Below, in pieces: positions 1 through 7,705 of a DNA stretch of 64,000 nucleotides. Below the pieces are notes generated by a model. That model was not told the origin of the DNA. It did no database searches and saw only the letters and a program-made list of their open reading frames with translations. Numbering within the stretch: position 1 is the stretch's first letter; each line of letters starts with the position of its first letter. This stretch comes from Gimibacter soli (GTDB lineage Bacteria > Pseudomonadota > Alphaproteobacteria > Sphingomonadales > Kordiimonadaceae): the NCBI RefSeq assembly GCF_028463845.1, contig NZ_CP116805.1, forward strand, positions 744,001-808,000, in the 5' to 3' direction. Made by a program: the position numbers and the translations under genes.

Positions 1-131
1 CGCTCTTCATCATCGTCGGCTCGGGGGCCGAGACCGTCTTCTGGGGCTTCATGCTCCTGATTGTCGGCATGCCGATCTATGTGCTGGCGCGTGAGGACAG
101 GACGGAAGGTGCAGCGCGGGCTACCGACTAG
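1..131 (+). CDS. C-terminal end of an APC-family amino acid permease (partial)
   Basis: Reading from base 3, the open frame gives a hydrophobic stretch (FWGFMLLIVGMPIYVLA) followed by a short charged tail and a TAG stop. This looks like the last transmembrane helix and cytoplasmic tail of an amino acid-polyamine-organocation permease; the preceding GSGAET motif is common just before the last helix in that family. Only about 42 residues are inside the window, so substrate and length cannot be judged. Its stop overlaps the stop of the convergent DUF1801 gene by two bases. Confidence 0.6.
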   Translation, partial: LFIIVGSGAETVFWGFMLLIVGMPIYVLAREDRTEGAARATD

Positions 132-469
132 CAGCCCTTGCCGTGCGCCGCTGCGGCAGCGATGACGGCGGCAAGGTCGGCTTCATTGAAATCCTTCATG
201 GACCGGAGGCGGATGCAGCTTTTGCCCGCCTTCGGGAAGCGGTCGCGGAACCCGTCGAGCACTTCGGGATTCACATAGATACTGACATGCTGAACCTGCG
301 CCGCCAGATTGAGGGTCCCGGCGATATGCAGCATGCCATAGCTGATACCTTCAGCCGCTGAAGGCGCGGTCTTGAGCACCAGGCTGCGCACCGCCTGGAA
401 GAGCGGACGCTGGTTTTCAGGCACAGCCGCGCAGTAAGCTTCGGGGGAGGAATGGTCGCGGGTCACCAT
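128..469 (-). CDS. DUF1801 domain protein
   Basis: A 113-residue soluble protein resembling DUF1801 (YdhG-like fold). It starts with a short helical part (SPEAYCAAVPENQRPLF), carries a central core with SYGMLHIAG and VSIYVNPEV, and ends with a lysine-containing segment (RLRSMKDFNEADLAAV). No signal peptide or membrane segment is visible. The start at 469 has a good ribosome binding site (AAGGAG, 8 bases upstream). The biochemical role of the family is not settled; some members have been linked to iron handling, and nothing here narrows that down. It is divergent from the glycosyltransferase and converges on the permease. Confidence 0.7.
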   Translation of the reverse strand: MVTRDHSSPEAYCAAVPENQRPLFQAVRSLVLKTAPSAAEGISYGMLHIAGTLNLAAQVQHVSIYVNPEVLDGFRDRFPKAGKSCIRLRSMKDFNEADLAAVIAAAAAHGKGC

Positions 470-588
470 GGCATGTCTCCTTCGCAGACGAGTGTAATGC
501 CGGAAGGCTGACGAAGCCAGTCTCGCCCTTGAGTCCGCACCTGCGAAAAGCTAGTCTCTTCATCACGCTAGCAGCATGGGGGCAGGGA

Positions 589-1716
589 ATGACGGTGACC
601 ACGGAAACCAAGGATGCGATGGCGTCAGTCCGGCCGATCCGGGTCAGCATCGTCTCGCCGACCTATAACGAGCGGGGCAATGTGGGCGAACTGGCCCGGC
701 GGCTGGATGCCGTGCTCGGGGCCACCGGCTGGGAGGTCATCTTTGTCGATGACGACAGCCCGGATGGCACCGCTGCGCTTGTCCATGAAATGGGCCGGGC
801 CGACCCGCGTGTACGCTGCCTGCACCGGGTGGGGCGCCGGGGGCTATCGTCAGCCGTCGTTGAAGGCGCGCTCGCGGCATCCGGCGATCTTGTCGTAGTG
901 ATCGATGCCGACCTGCAGCATGACGAAACCATCATCCCGAAGATGCTGGTGCATTTCGATGATGCGGCGGTCGATCTCGTCGTTGGCAGCCGTCACGTTG
1001 AAGGCGGCGGGCTTGGCGAATGGGGCGCGGCGCGCGTCGGCATCAGCCAGTTTGCCACGGTGCTCGCCAAATTTGTGCTGAAGGCCGATATCAGCGACCC
1101 GATGAGCGGCTTTTTCGCCTTCCGCCGCGACCTGATGGTGGAGGCGCTGCCGAACCTGTCGTCCATCGGTTTCAAGATTCTCCTCGATATGATCACCTCG
1201 GTGAACCGCCGCCTGACGGTGCGCGAGGTCGGCTATGTGTTCCGCAACCGGATCGAAGGCGAAAGCAAGCTTGATAACAAGGTGATCTGGGATTTCCTGA
1301 TGCTCCTCGCCGACAAGTCGGTCGGGCGCTATATCCCGGTCCGGTTCCTGTCGTTCAGCGCGGTTGGCACTGTCGGGCTAGTGGTTCACTTCGCGGTACT
1401 GACGCTGATGTTCAAGCTGATGGGCTTGCCCTTCTTCTGGGGGCAGACGGCGGCAACCTTTGTGGCCATGACCACGAACTTCCTGATGAATAACGAGCTG
1501 ACCTACAGCGACCGCAAGCTGCGCGGGCGGGCCATGCTGAAGGGCTGGGCGAGCTTCGTGGCGGCCTGCTCGATCGGCGCGGTTGCCAATGTGGGGGTCG
1601 CTGAATTTCTGTATGCGGGCGACGCGGAATGGGCGCTCTCGGCGCTGGCCGGCATCGTCGTCGGCACCGTCTGGAACTATGTGGCGACCGCCTGGTTCAC
1701 CTGGGGCCGCAAATAA
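589..1716 (+). CDS. GT2 glycosyltransferase (DPM1-like) with C-terminal GtrA-type membrane domain
   Basis: About 375 residues. The N-terminal part (to about residue 230) is a GT-A fold family 2 glycosyltransferase. It has SPTYNERGN at the start, FVDDDSPDGT for nucleotide-sugar binding, the metal-binding VIDADLQHD motif, and a DPMSGFFAFRRD segment typical of dolichyl/polyprenyl-phosphate mannose synthases. The last 130 residues form four hydrophobic helices of GtrA/DPMS type (FLSFSAVGTVGLVVHF, ending NYVATAWFTWG). It probably loads a sugar onto a polyprenyl phosphate at the inner membrane for a cell-surface glycan. An in-frame TTG (529) and ATG (619, with AAGGA just upstream) are alternative starts; 589 was chosen because it keeps a purine-rich GCAGGGA before ATG, but 619 is nearly as good. 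Confidence 0.85.
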   Translation: MTVTTETKDAMASVRPIRVSIVSPTYNERGNVGELARRLDAVLGATGWEVIFVDDDSPDGTAALVHEMGRADPRVRCLHRVGRRGLSSAVVEGALAASGDLVVVIDADLQHDETIIPKMLVHFDDAAVDLVVGSRHVEGGGLGEWGAARVGISQFATVLAKFVLKADISDPMSGFFAFRRDLMVEALPNLSSIGFKILLDMITSVNRRLTVREVGYVFRNRIEGESKLDNKVIWDFLMLLADKSVGRYIPVRFLSFSAVGTVGLVVHFAVLTLMFKLMGLPFFWGQTAATFVAMTTNFLMNNELTYSDRKLRGRAMLKGWASFVAACSIGAVANVGVAEFLYAGDAEWALSALAGIVVGTVWNYVATAWFTWGRK

Positions 1717-1735
1717 CAGACAGCTGAAAAAGAAA

Positions 1736-1765
1736 ACGGCGACCCGATGGGCCGCCGTTCTTCTA
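1736..1765. terminator. Bidirectional rho-independent terminator
   Basis: A hairpin with arms CGGCGACCC (1737-1745) and GGGCCGCCG (1749-1757), a single mismatch and a GAT loop. An A-rich run lies on the left and a T-rich run on the right. It sits between two convergent genes, the glycosyltransferase (stop 1716) and the PEP-CTERM gene (stop 1784), and can serve both. Confidence 0.75.
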
Positions 1766-1783
1766 TTCTTTATGCTTCACCGT

Positions 1784-2401
1784 TCAGGCGATGGTGCGTG
1801 CCATGTGCGTGCGGCGGCGGGTGGCAACACCCACGAGGCCGAAGCCCATGATCATCATCAGCCAGGTGGCCGGCTCAGGGATGCCGCCAACCGGAACGGT
1901 CGACAGGACATAGAGCGACAGGTGGCTGAGGCCCGGGTTCTTGCCGCCGTTGTTCAGGAGTTGCGGCATGAAGATGTTGCCATCGGCAAACACGCTTTTG
2001 CAGGTGCCGTCGGTGCACCAGTTGTCGCCGGTTTGCGCGCCGAGATCGCCGTAGTCAACGAACAGGAAGGTGTTCGAGCCCTTGATCACGAAGCCGTTCA
2101 CGCCGAACGACGAGGACCAGGTGCCCGATTTGCCGGGCGTGCCGGTGATGGTGAAGGTTTCACCGGTGAAGCCACCGGGGTTTTCTTCATCGGGCACGTC
2201 ATACTTGGCAACCTGATAGTAGCCGGTTTCAGCCAGAAAGGCCGCCCAGTCGGCGTTCGAAGCCGGCTCGTCATTCGGGCCTTCCCAGATGCTGTAGGTC
2301 ACGCCGCCATCGGTGGCGGTGAAGGTGACGGCTGCTTCGGCAGCAAAGGCCGCAGTAGCGGTCAGCGCAGCAGCAGCGAGAATATTCTTCAGATACTTCA
2401 T
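1784..2401 (-). CDS. PEP-CTERM sorting domain protein
   Basis: A 205-residue secreted protein. Residues 1-23 form a signal peptide (MKYLKNILAAAALTATAAFA). The C-terminus has the PEP-CTERM tripartite signal: IPEPATW, a hydrophobic helix (LMMIMGFGLVGVA) and a basic TRRR tail. Such proteins are recognised by an exosortase/EpsH-type enzyme, processed and retained at or released from the surface, often with exopolysaccharide. The body is rich in G, T, N and W and has two cysteines (WCTDGTCKS) that could form a disulfide; it matches no enzyme family I know. The ATG at 2401 has GGAG eight bases upstream, so an upstream in-frame ATG at 2467 was rejected. No exosortase gene is in the window. Confidence 0.88.
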   Translation of the reverse strand: MKYLKNILAAAALTATAAFAAEAAVTFTATDGGVTYSIWEGPNDEPASNADWAAFLAETGYYQVAKYDVPDEENPGGFTGETFTITGTPGKSGTWSSSFGVNGFVIKGSNTFLFVDYGDLGAQTGDNWCTDGTCKSVFADGNIFMPQLLNNGGKNPGLSHLSLYVLSTVPVGGIPEPATWLMMIMGFGLVGVATRRRTHMARTIA

Positions 2402-2560
2402 TTGTACGCTCCAAGTACGATATGTCGTCGGGGAAACGGAACGATTAACTATTTGTTTACCTATCACGTCTGCCTACTCAAGTCAGCGGAAATGCTGCAA
2501 ATATGCCCTCTTGCGAGCAGGTATTAACAAAATTGTCTAAAATTGATCCAATTTGAAACA

Positions 2561-2601
2561 TGTGCACCCAACCGATGGGTGAGTGTGCAAATTCTGCACA
2601 C
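2561..2601. promoter_or_regulatory. Two adjacent inverted repeats upstream of the PEP-CTERM gene
   Basis: The first inverted repeat is CACCCA (2565-2570) / TGGGTG (2576-2581). The second is GTGTGCA (2583-2589) / TGCACAC (2595-2601) with a 5-base spacer. They lie in the 270-base gap between the PEP-CTERM start (2401) and the terminator of the next gene. They could be operators for the PEP-CTERM gene, but they are about 160 bases upstream. The rest of the gap is A+T-rich and holds no convincing gene. Confidence 0.35.
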
Positions 2602-2668
2602 GTTTCAGGCGATTGACGGTGCCACCGATTCCTGACAGTGCGAATCGGGCCCGACACAAACACCATAG

Positions 2669-2696
2669 AAAAAGGGCCACCCGAAACGGGTAGCCC
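2669..2696 (-). terminator. Rho-independent terminator of the secreted protein gene
   Basis: A hairpin at 2674-2696 with arms GGGCCACCCG and CGGGTAGCCC (one mismatch, AAA loop). On the minus strand it is followed by TTTTT (2669-2673 on the plus strand read as AAAAA). It lies 38 bases past the stop at 2735. Confidence 0.85.
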
Positions 2697-2734
2697 CCTG
2701 GTCATGTCTGGTGCAAAAGAGTCCGGATCCGGGA

Positions 2735-3613
2735 TTATTCGCCAAGCTTGCCGGCAAGGGCCTGCTGGGCGGCGATGGTCGCGCGGGTACGGTCGTAAAG
2801 CGCCAAGAGCTTCTGGCCCGAACGACCTGCGGCCTGCAGCTCATCAAGCATGTCGGCAGCTTTCATTTCCTGCATGTCGCTCGTCGAGACTGTCCATTCG
2901 CCTTCTTCGGCTTCTGCAGCCTGCGAGGAAGCTTCCGAACCGGTCGCGATGCCGACTTCCACAGCCATCGGATCGGCTTCCGAGAGGGCAGCGAGGCTGG
3001 CAAGTGTCAGGAACATGCTGCCGGCAGCGGGCTGGGTGTCGTTCAGCTCGGCTGCAGTCGGGGCAGCGGCGGCGGTCTCTTCACCCACGCGGCCGAGATA
3101 GGCCAGGCGGTTGATGGTGGCGAGATTGACGCCTTCGGCGTTCGTCTCAACCAGAAGCGCCTGATCGAAGGTCGAAACGCGCTTCGAAATCGCCGCCATG
3201 GCGGTGTTCAGGAGCGTGCCGGCTTCTTCGTTGCCCTGACGGATCGCAGCCATTTTCTTGGCGCGCTTGTCAGCCGGCATGGAGGCGAGCTTGGCTTCGG
3301 CGGCACTGAAGCAGTTGACGCTTTCCTGCACGGCAGCTTCGACCTTTTCGAAGTTTGCGGCTTCGTTGTCGATGGCGGTGCTGTAGGCGTTCAGGCGGGC
3401 CTTGGCATCGTTTTCGTATTTCGCGTGCATGGCGGTCACGGTTTCGCCGGCGTCCTTGCCATTGCCATTGATGGCAGCAGTGGCAATTTCACGTGCCTTG
3501 GTGAGGCTGGCGTCGCAGCCCATGCCGGCGCTGGCGGGCATGGTCCCTGCAGCGGCAAGCACGGTAGCACCGGCGAGCGCGCGGATCAGGGTTGATTTGG
3601 TCGTCTTGAACAT
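2735..3613 (-). CDS. Secreted alpha-helical protein of unknown function
   Basis: 292 residues with a clear signal peptide (about residues 1-29, cleavage near PASA). The mature part is rich in A, E, K and short of aromatic residues, with long predicted amphipathic helices, and has a cysteine close to the mature N-terminus (MGCDAS) and one more mid-protein (VNCFSA). An acidic, low-complexity stretch (SQAAEAEEGEW) sits near the C-terminus. I do not recognise a family. The start at 3613 has GGGGAG upstream; an in-frame ATG at 3724 would add residues with no signal-like character. The gene has its own terminator and no operon partners, so context gives no function. Confidence 0.7.
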   Translation of the reverse strand: MFKTTKSTLIRALAGATVLAAAGTMPASAGMGCDASLTKAREIATAAINGNGKDAGETVTAMHAKYENDAKARLNAYSTAIDNEAANFEKVEAAVQESVNCFSAAEAKLASMPADKRAKKMAAIRQGNEEAGTLLNTAMAAISKRVSTFDQALLVETNAEGVNLATINRLAYLGRVGEETAAAAPTAAELNDTQPAAGSMFLTLASLAALSEADPMAVEVGIATGSEASSQAAEAEEGEWTVSTSDMQEMKAADMLDELQAAGRSGQKLLALYDRTRATIAAQQALAGKLGE

Positions 3614-3818
3614 CGGTTTACTCCCCAATTTGTTCTTCGCGGTGCTCGCCCCCGCGAGCCACCCCACTCTGCCCGCAGTATAAACAAACTCGGCCATTTG
3701 CAAAAAATAACCGTATGATCGCATGGCGTTTTTCGGGCACGACGGCAGCTTGCACGGCCTGTGCCAGCTTCACCCGGAAGCTGCCCCTTCACCGAAGATC
3801 GATAAAATTTTACGAATA

Positions 3819-3851
3819 AGTCATTGGTAAATAAAGTGTTAACAAATGACT
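3819..3851. repeat. Inverted repeat in an A+T-rich intergenic region
   Basis: AGTCATT (3819-3825) and AATGACT (3845-3851) are perfect 7-base arms around a 19-base A+T-rich centre. The gap 3614-4012 between the secreted protein and the binding protein otherwise shows no gene; bases 3800-3850 are markedly A+T-rich and probably hold the promoter of the secreted protein gene. A transcription-factor operator is possible but not shown. Confidence 0.3.
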
Positions 3852-4012
3852 GTTGCGGCTTGCCCTGTTCATCCTTCGGGGCCTTCAGGACGCCAACCTG
3901 TGCATGCCCGGTAGGATGCCCATCCAGACCTATTTGTCCCGGAATGGGACGTGGACTGGTCTCGGGCCAGTCGGGGACGAGGCAGATCAGGACCCGACTC
4001 GGGCGCCTTTGC

Positions 4013-4780
4013 CTATCGGGGCGTCCGGTAACTGTCGATGATGGCGGTGATCCGGCCATCGCTTTTCATCCGGGCCAGAATAGTGTCGAACCGGTCGCGC
4101 AGGTTTCGGTCAGCGAAGCAGAGCGCATGGGGCGAAGGCGGGAAGTCAGCAGCGATCACATAGGGGCGCTTGTCCAGTTCATCGCCGTAAAGCGTGACCC
4201 AGAGGTGGTCGAGCGCCCAATAGTCGCCAAGATAGGCGACAACGCGCCCGCGGATGATGAGCCGGAGCGCCATATAATATTCGGTGGCGATGATCGGCTG
4301 TTCCTTCTGGAGGTCCAGTCCCTCGAGATGAGGGCCAAGCACGGTCGCCGCCTTCGGGAACATGGCGAAACGCTTTCCGGCAAGGTCTGCCGGTGTCTTG
4401 ACGGCGTCTGCAAATTCACGGGCAACCACCAGTCCGTCATGCCAGTGGTTGAAAGGCTTGCTCGCGGCGCAGGCTGGATTGGGTGCCACGGTGACGGACG
4501 CATTCACAAGCTTGTCGGCCAGCAGGCCATCAAGCCGGGAAAGTGGGACGTGAATGAAGGTTGTCGTTGCACCGAGCTCGTTAAAGGCCGCCCGGATGAT
4601 GTCGATATCCATGCCGCTGCTCGGATTCTCGATCACGTAAGGCGGCACCGAATTCATGATGCCGACAGTGACATGGCCCGGTGTCGTAAGGACTTCCGCA
4701 GCGGCCATCCGCCATGGGGCAAAGATCGCAATTAAAGCGACGAGCCACTGCCGCATGTCTGTCGATTGGCGCTTGGTCAT
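4013..4780 (-). CDS. Orphan periplasmic substrate-binding protein (SBP_bac_3-like)
   Basis: 255 residues with an N-terminal signal segment (WLVALIAIFAPWRMAAAEV). It then follows the layout of family 3 solute-binding proteins: VTVGIMNSVPPYV in the first strand, SGMDIDIIRAAFNELG in the first lobe, DLAGKRFAMFP at the hinge and GRVVAYLGDYWAL in the second lobe. The family binds amino acids or similar small polar molecules for ABC importers or sensor kinases. No permease or ATPase gene is nearby, so it may feed a remote transporter or a sensor. ATG at 4756 (MRQWLVAL) is a plausible alternative start; the one at 4780 has GGAGG but rather far upstream. Confidence 0.72.
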   Translation of the reverse strand: MTKRQSTDMRQWLVALIAIFAPWRMAAAEVLTTPGHVTVGIMNSVPPYVIENPSSGMDIDIIRAAFNELGATTTFIHVPLSRLDGLLADKLVNASVTVAPNPACAASKPFNHWHDGLVVAREFADAVKTPADLAGKRFAMFPKAATVLGPHLEGLDLQKEQPIIATEYYMALRLIIRGRVVAYLGDYWALDHLWVTLYGDELDKRPYVIAADFPPSPHALCFADRNLRDRFDTILARMKSDGRITAIIDSYRTPR

Positions 4781-4857
4781 TCCGGCGGTAATCCTCCGTA
4801 TGGCCGACCCCTTCTCCGTGATCGTACCTGACGCGCCCCGCCTGTCAATGCGGGGCC

Positions 4858-5466
4858 TTAGCGCAGGCGCTCATTCTGCGGCAGTTTCAACCCCCAGATG
4901 ATGCCGGCTGCCCGGATTGCGAAACCGACCGAAACGGCAGCCCAAAGGGCGATGGGCCCGGCAAGGCCGAGGGCGGCAAAAAGGCAATAGGCGGCGGAGC
5001 CCGCAATCGCGGCGGTCGCATAAATTTCCTGCCGGAAAACGAACGGCTTGTCGCCGGCGATCACATCACGGATGAGGCCGCCGACCACGCCCGTGGTGGT
5101 GCCGAGCATGATGGCGATGAGCGGATCACCGGTGACGATCATGGTTTTCTGCGCGCCGACGACGGCAAAGAGCGCAAGCCCGAAGGCATCGGCCCACAGA
5201 AGAAGCGCCCGCCGGCTTTCCACATGCGGGGCGGCGGCCCATGCCACGATGGTAGCGGCGAGTGTCAGCCAGATGGCGCGGGTGTCCTCCACCCAGAAGA
5301 CGGGGACATCAAGGACCAGGTCGCGAACTGTGCCGCCGCCAACGGCGGGGAGAAGTGCGATCACCATCACGCCGACGATATCGAGATTCTGCCGGATCGC
5401 CGAAATGGCCCCGGAAAGGGCGAAGACGAAGATGCCGAAACTGTCCAGAAACATCATGATGGTCAT
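4858..5466 (-). CDS. TRIC/YicG-type (UPF0126) membrane channel protein
   Basis: 202 residues with seven hydrophobic helices. The two homologous halves each carry the family motif of paired glycines: AVGGGTVRDLVLD near residue 40 and GVVGGLIRDVIAG near residue 125. This is the prokaryotic homologue of trimeric intracellular cation channels and passes monovalent cations across the inner membrane. The start at 5466 was chosen for its AGGGAAG ribosome site; upstream in-frame ATG codons would add a non-hydrophobic tail of about 50 residues. It is divergent from the TonB-domain gene. Confidence 0.85.
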   Translation of the reverse strand: MTIMMFLDSFGIFVFALSGAISAIRQNLDIVGVMVIALLPAVGGGTVRDLVLDVPVFWVEDTRAIWLTLAATIVAWAAAPHVESRRALLLWADAFGLALFAVVGAQKTMIVTGDPLIAIMLGTTTGVVGGLIRDVIAGDKPFVFRQEIYATAAIAGSAAYCLFAALGLAGPIALWAAVSVGFAIRAAGIIWGLKLPQNERLR

Positions 5467-5624
5467 AGAAGGCTTCCCTGAATGCGTACCGGGCCGACAT
5501 GCATGCCACAGCTCTGTGGTGGCGACTTTACTTCTTTTTAAACAAACGATGGTTAATGAAGGCCCCAGATGCGCGTCTTTAAAAGAAGGCGCAACCGAAT
5601 TCTGTGACAACACGGAGAAACCTG

Positions 5625-6305
5625 ATGATCAAGAGAAGCCTTCGTCTTGTGGTGGCTGCCGCATTCCTTGCTGCCACGGGCGGCGTGCAGGCCGCGACCG
5701 ATATTGCCGAGTGGCAGGACGCGACCGTGAAGGCGCTGGTCGCCAAGCAGCGCTATCCGCGCACGGCGCTGGATGCGAGCGCGGAGGGCACCGTGAAGGT
5801 CCGCCTCGCGGTGGCGCCCTCGGGCGATGTGATGGGCTACGAGATCGTGGAATCGTCCGGCTATGCCGTCCTTGACGCCTCGGTCCTTGATCTTCTGGCG
5901 CGGGTCAGCCCGCTGCCGGCGCTGCCGGTGCAGGAACAGGGTATCTCGGTTGTCGTGCCGCTGACCTACAAGCTGGACCGTGCGGTGATGGCGGCGGATG
6001 TGGCTGTGGCCGATCCTGCCCAGTCGCTGCAGGAATGGCGCCGCGCGGCGGCGCGTGCCTTTGCCAAGGTGCAGGAATATCCGGTCGAGCTTTACAATCA
6101 GGGTGTTGAAGGCACGGCGCGCATTCAGGTTGCCGTTGACGCGCTGGGCAATATCGTATCGCAGGAACTGATCCAGTCATCAGGCAATGCCATGCTTGAT
6201 GAAGAATCGATGAGCATGCTGCGCCGCGTGGGGCTTTTGCCCGAACTGCCTGAAGGCACCGATTCGCTGCGCTTCACCCTGCCGGTGACCTACAGAATCC
6301 GCTGA
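5625..6305 (+). CDS. Periplasmic protein with two TonB C-terminal domains
   Basis: 226 residues. A signal peptide (residues 1-24, ending GVQA) is followed by two tandem TonB-C-like domains, about 30-120 and 130-225. Each has the signature YP..(A)...G.V.V...V...G.V...E...SSG...LD followed by a P-L-P-LP end. True TonB has one such domain, a Pro-rich spacer and an N-terminal membrane anchor linked to ExbB/ExbD. Here the anchor looks cleavable and there is no Pro-rich spacer, so energy transduction is doubtful; a soluble periplasmic binding or scaffold role is more likely. The start at 5625 has GGAGAAACCTG upstream. The next gene begins 81 bases later. Confidence 0.75.
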   Translation: MIKRSLRLVVAAAFLAATGGVQAATDIAEWQDATVKALVAKQRYPRTALDASAEGTVKVRLAVAPSGDVMGYEIVESSGYAVLDASVLDLLARVSPLPALPVQEQGISVVVPLTYKLDRAVMAADVAVADPAQSLQEWRRAAARAFAKVQEYPVELYNQGVEGTARIQVAVDALGNIVSQELIQSSGNAMLDEESMSMLRRVGLLPELPEGTDSLRFTLPVTYRIR

Positions 6306-6386
6306 TCGCTGCGGCAGTTGTTGGCTTCGGCCCCAAAGTTTGGCAGTCTGGGGTGTGTCGGATTGCTCTAACTTGCGGGGAAGACC

Positions 6387-7289
6387 ATGAAATCCACAAT
6401 GCGGCGTTTCGCCTGCATTCTCTCAGCAGTGGCCTTTCCGGTCTTCCTTTGTGTCCCGTCCGCGCTCGGTGACGACAGCGCAAAACCCCTGTTCGACCGT
6501 GGCAAGCTTTTGGCCACTGGCGGTGTATCGCAGGTAGAAGGTGCGGGCGGCGCCGGCCTCACTACCTGGGCGCTGATCGGCGGTTATGGCAGCGACCATG
6601 GCCTTGGCCTCACGGCGCACGGCACGCTCGTTCCCCTTGATGATTTCACCTTCCGCGCCGCGGGGCTGGCGCTTGGCGTGTTTGACCGGCTGGAGGTGAG
6701 CTACAGCCGTCAGTGGTTCGATACCGGCAGCACGGGGGCGGCCCTCGGGCTTGGGGAAGATTTCACCTTCGGGCAGGATATTTTCGGCGCCAAGCTCCGG
6801 ATCGCGGGCGATGCGGTCTACGATCAGGATCGCTGGTTGCCGCAGATTGCCGTTGGCCTGCAGCACAAGCGCGCCAAGCAGGGGGCCATCCTTGCTGCCG
6901 TTGGTGCCGCCCACGACAAGGGCACGGATTTCTATATCGCCGCCACCAAGGTTTTCCTGAAATACAGCCTTCTCGCCAATGCTACGGTGCGCTTCACCAA
7001 GGCCAATCAGTTTGGCCTTCTGGGGTTTGGCAGCGCCGATGACGGCTACAAGACGACCGTTGAAGGGTCGCTCGCGTGGCTCATCACCGATCACTGGGTG
7101 GCGGGGGTCGACTATCGCACCAAGCCCGATAATCTGGCCTTCGCGAAGGAAGAAGATGCCATGGCCGCCTATGTTGCCTGGTTCCCTTCAAAACATGTGT
7201 CGGTAACGGTGGGCTACGCCGACCTTGGCGAGATCGCCCTGCAGGATGACCAGCAGGGGCTTTATCTTTCGCTCCAGATGGGGTTCTGA
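6387..7289 (+). CDS. DUF3034 family protein (outer-membrane beta-barrel-like)
   Basis: 300 residues with a signal peptide (to about residue 28). The conserved DUF3034 opening is visible (GKLLATGGVSQVEGAGGAGL), followed by alternating hydrophobic/polar segments ending in aromatic residues, and the last residue is Phe (YLSLQMGF). This suggests a transmembrane beta-barrel in the outer membrane. The function of the family is unknown. It is the first gene of a tight unit: only 2 bases separate its stop from the globin start, and the kinase and cupredoxin overlap onward, so it probably works with them at the cell envelope. Confidence 0.8.
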   Translation: MKSTMRRFACILSAVAFPVFLCVPSALGDDSAKPLFDRGKLLATGGVSQVEGAGGAGLTTWALIGGYGSDHGLGLTAHGTLVPLDDFTFRAAGLALGVFDRLEVSYSRQWFDTGSTGAALGLGEDFTFGQDIFGAKLRIAGDAVYDQDRWLPQIAVGLQHKRAKQGAILAAVGAAHDKGTDFYIAATKVFLKYSLLANATVRFTKANQFGLLGFGSADDGYKTTVEGSLAWLITDHWVAGVDYRTKPDNLAFAKEEDAMAAYVAWFPSKHVSVTVGYADLGEIALQDDQQGLYLSLQMGF

Positions 7290-7291
7290 CC

Positions 7292-7705
7292 ATGCGCATG
7301 GCCATCCAAATCGCACTGTCCCTTCTGTTGATCGCCGCCCCAGCGCACGCCGAAACATTGTTTGAACGGCTCGGCGGGATGGACACGATCACCCGGATTT
7401 CCGACCGCACCATCGATATCGCTGCTGCCGATCCGCTGATCGGCCCGCACTGGGAAGAATCGAATCTGGTGCGGGTGAAGGCAAAACTCGCCGAGCAGAT
7501 TTGCGAACTCGCGGGCGGGCCCTGCAAATACACCGGCAACGACATGGTGCAGGTGCACAAGCCCTTCAAATTCACCAATGCCGATTTCAACCGGCTGGTC
7601 GAAAATCTGCAGCAGGCGATGGATGAAAGCGACATCGACCATGCCACACAGAACCGCCTTCTGGCCCTTCTGGCCCCCATGCAGCGCGAGATCGTGACCC
7701 GGTGA
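7292..7705 (+). CDS. Exported group 1 truncated haemoglobin
   Basis: 137 residues. A signal peptide (1-20, ending AHA) precedes a truncated-globin domain: LFERLGG, ADPLIGP, LAEQICELAGGP, YTGNDMVQVHK and FNRLVENLQQAM. His89 in VQVHK aligns with the proximal haem ligand (F8). The usual FY pair of helix B is replaced by Thr40-Ile41, so the distal Tyr B10 is absent, and the usual CD1 FF is His53-Trp54. Most trHbs are cytoplasmic; export points to a periplasmic haem protein, perhaps for NO, O2 or electron transfer. It lies between DUF3034 and the kinase, with which its stop overlaps by one base. Confidence 0.85.
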   Translation: MRMAIQIALSLLLIAAPAHAETLFERLGGMDTITRISDRTIDIAAADPLIGPHWEESNLVRVKAKLAEQICELAGGPCKYTGNDMVQVHKPFKFTNADFNRLVENLQQAMDESDIDHATQNRLLALLAPMQREIVTR

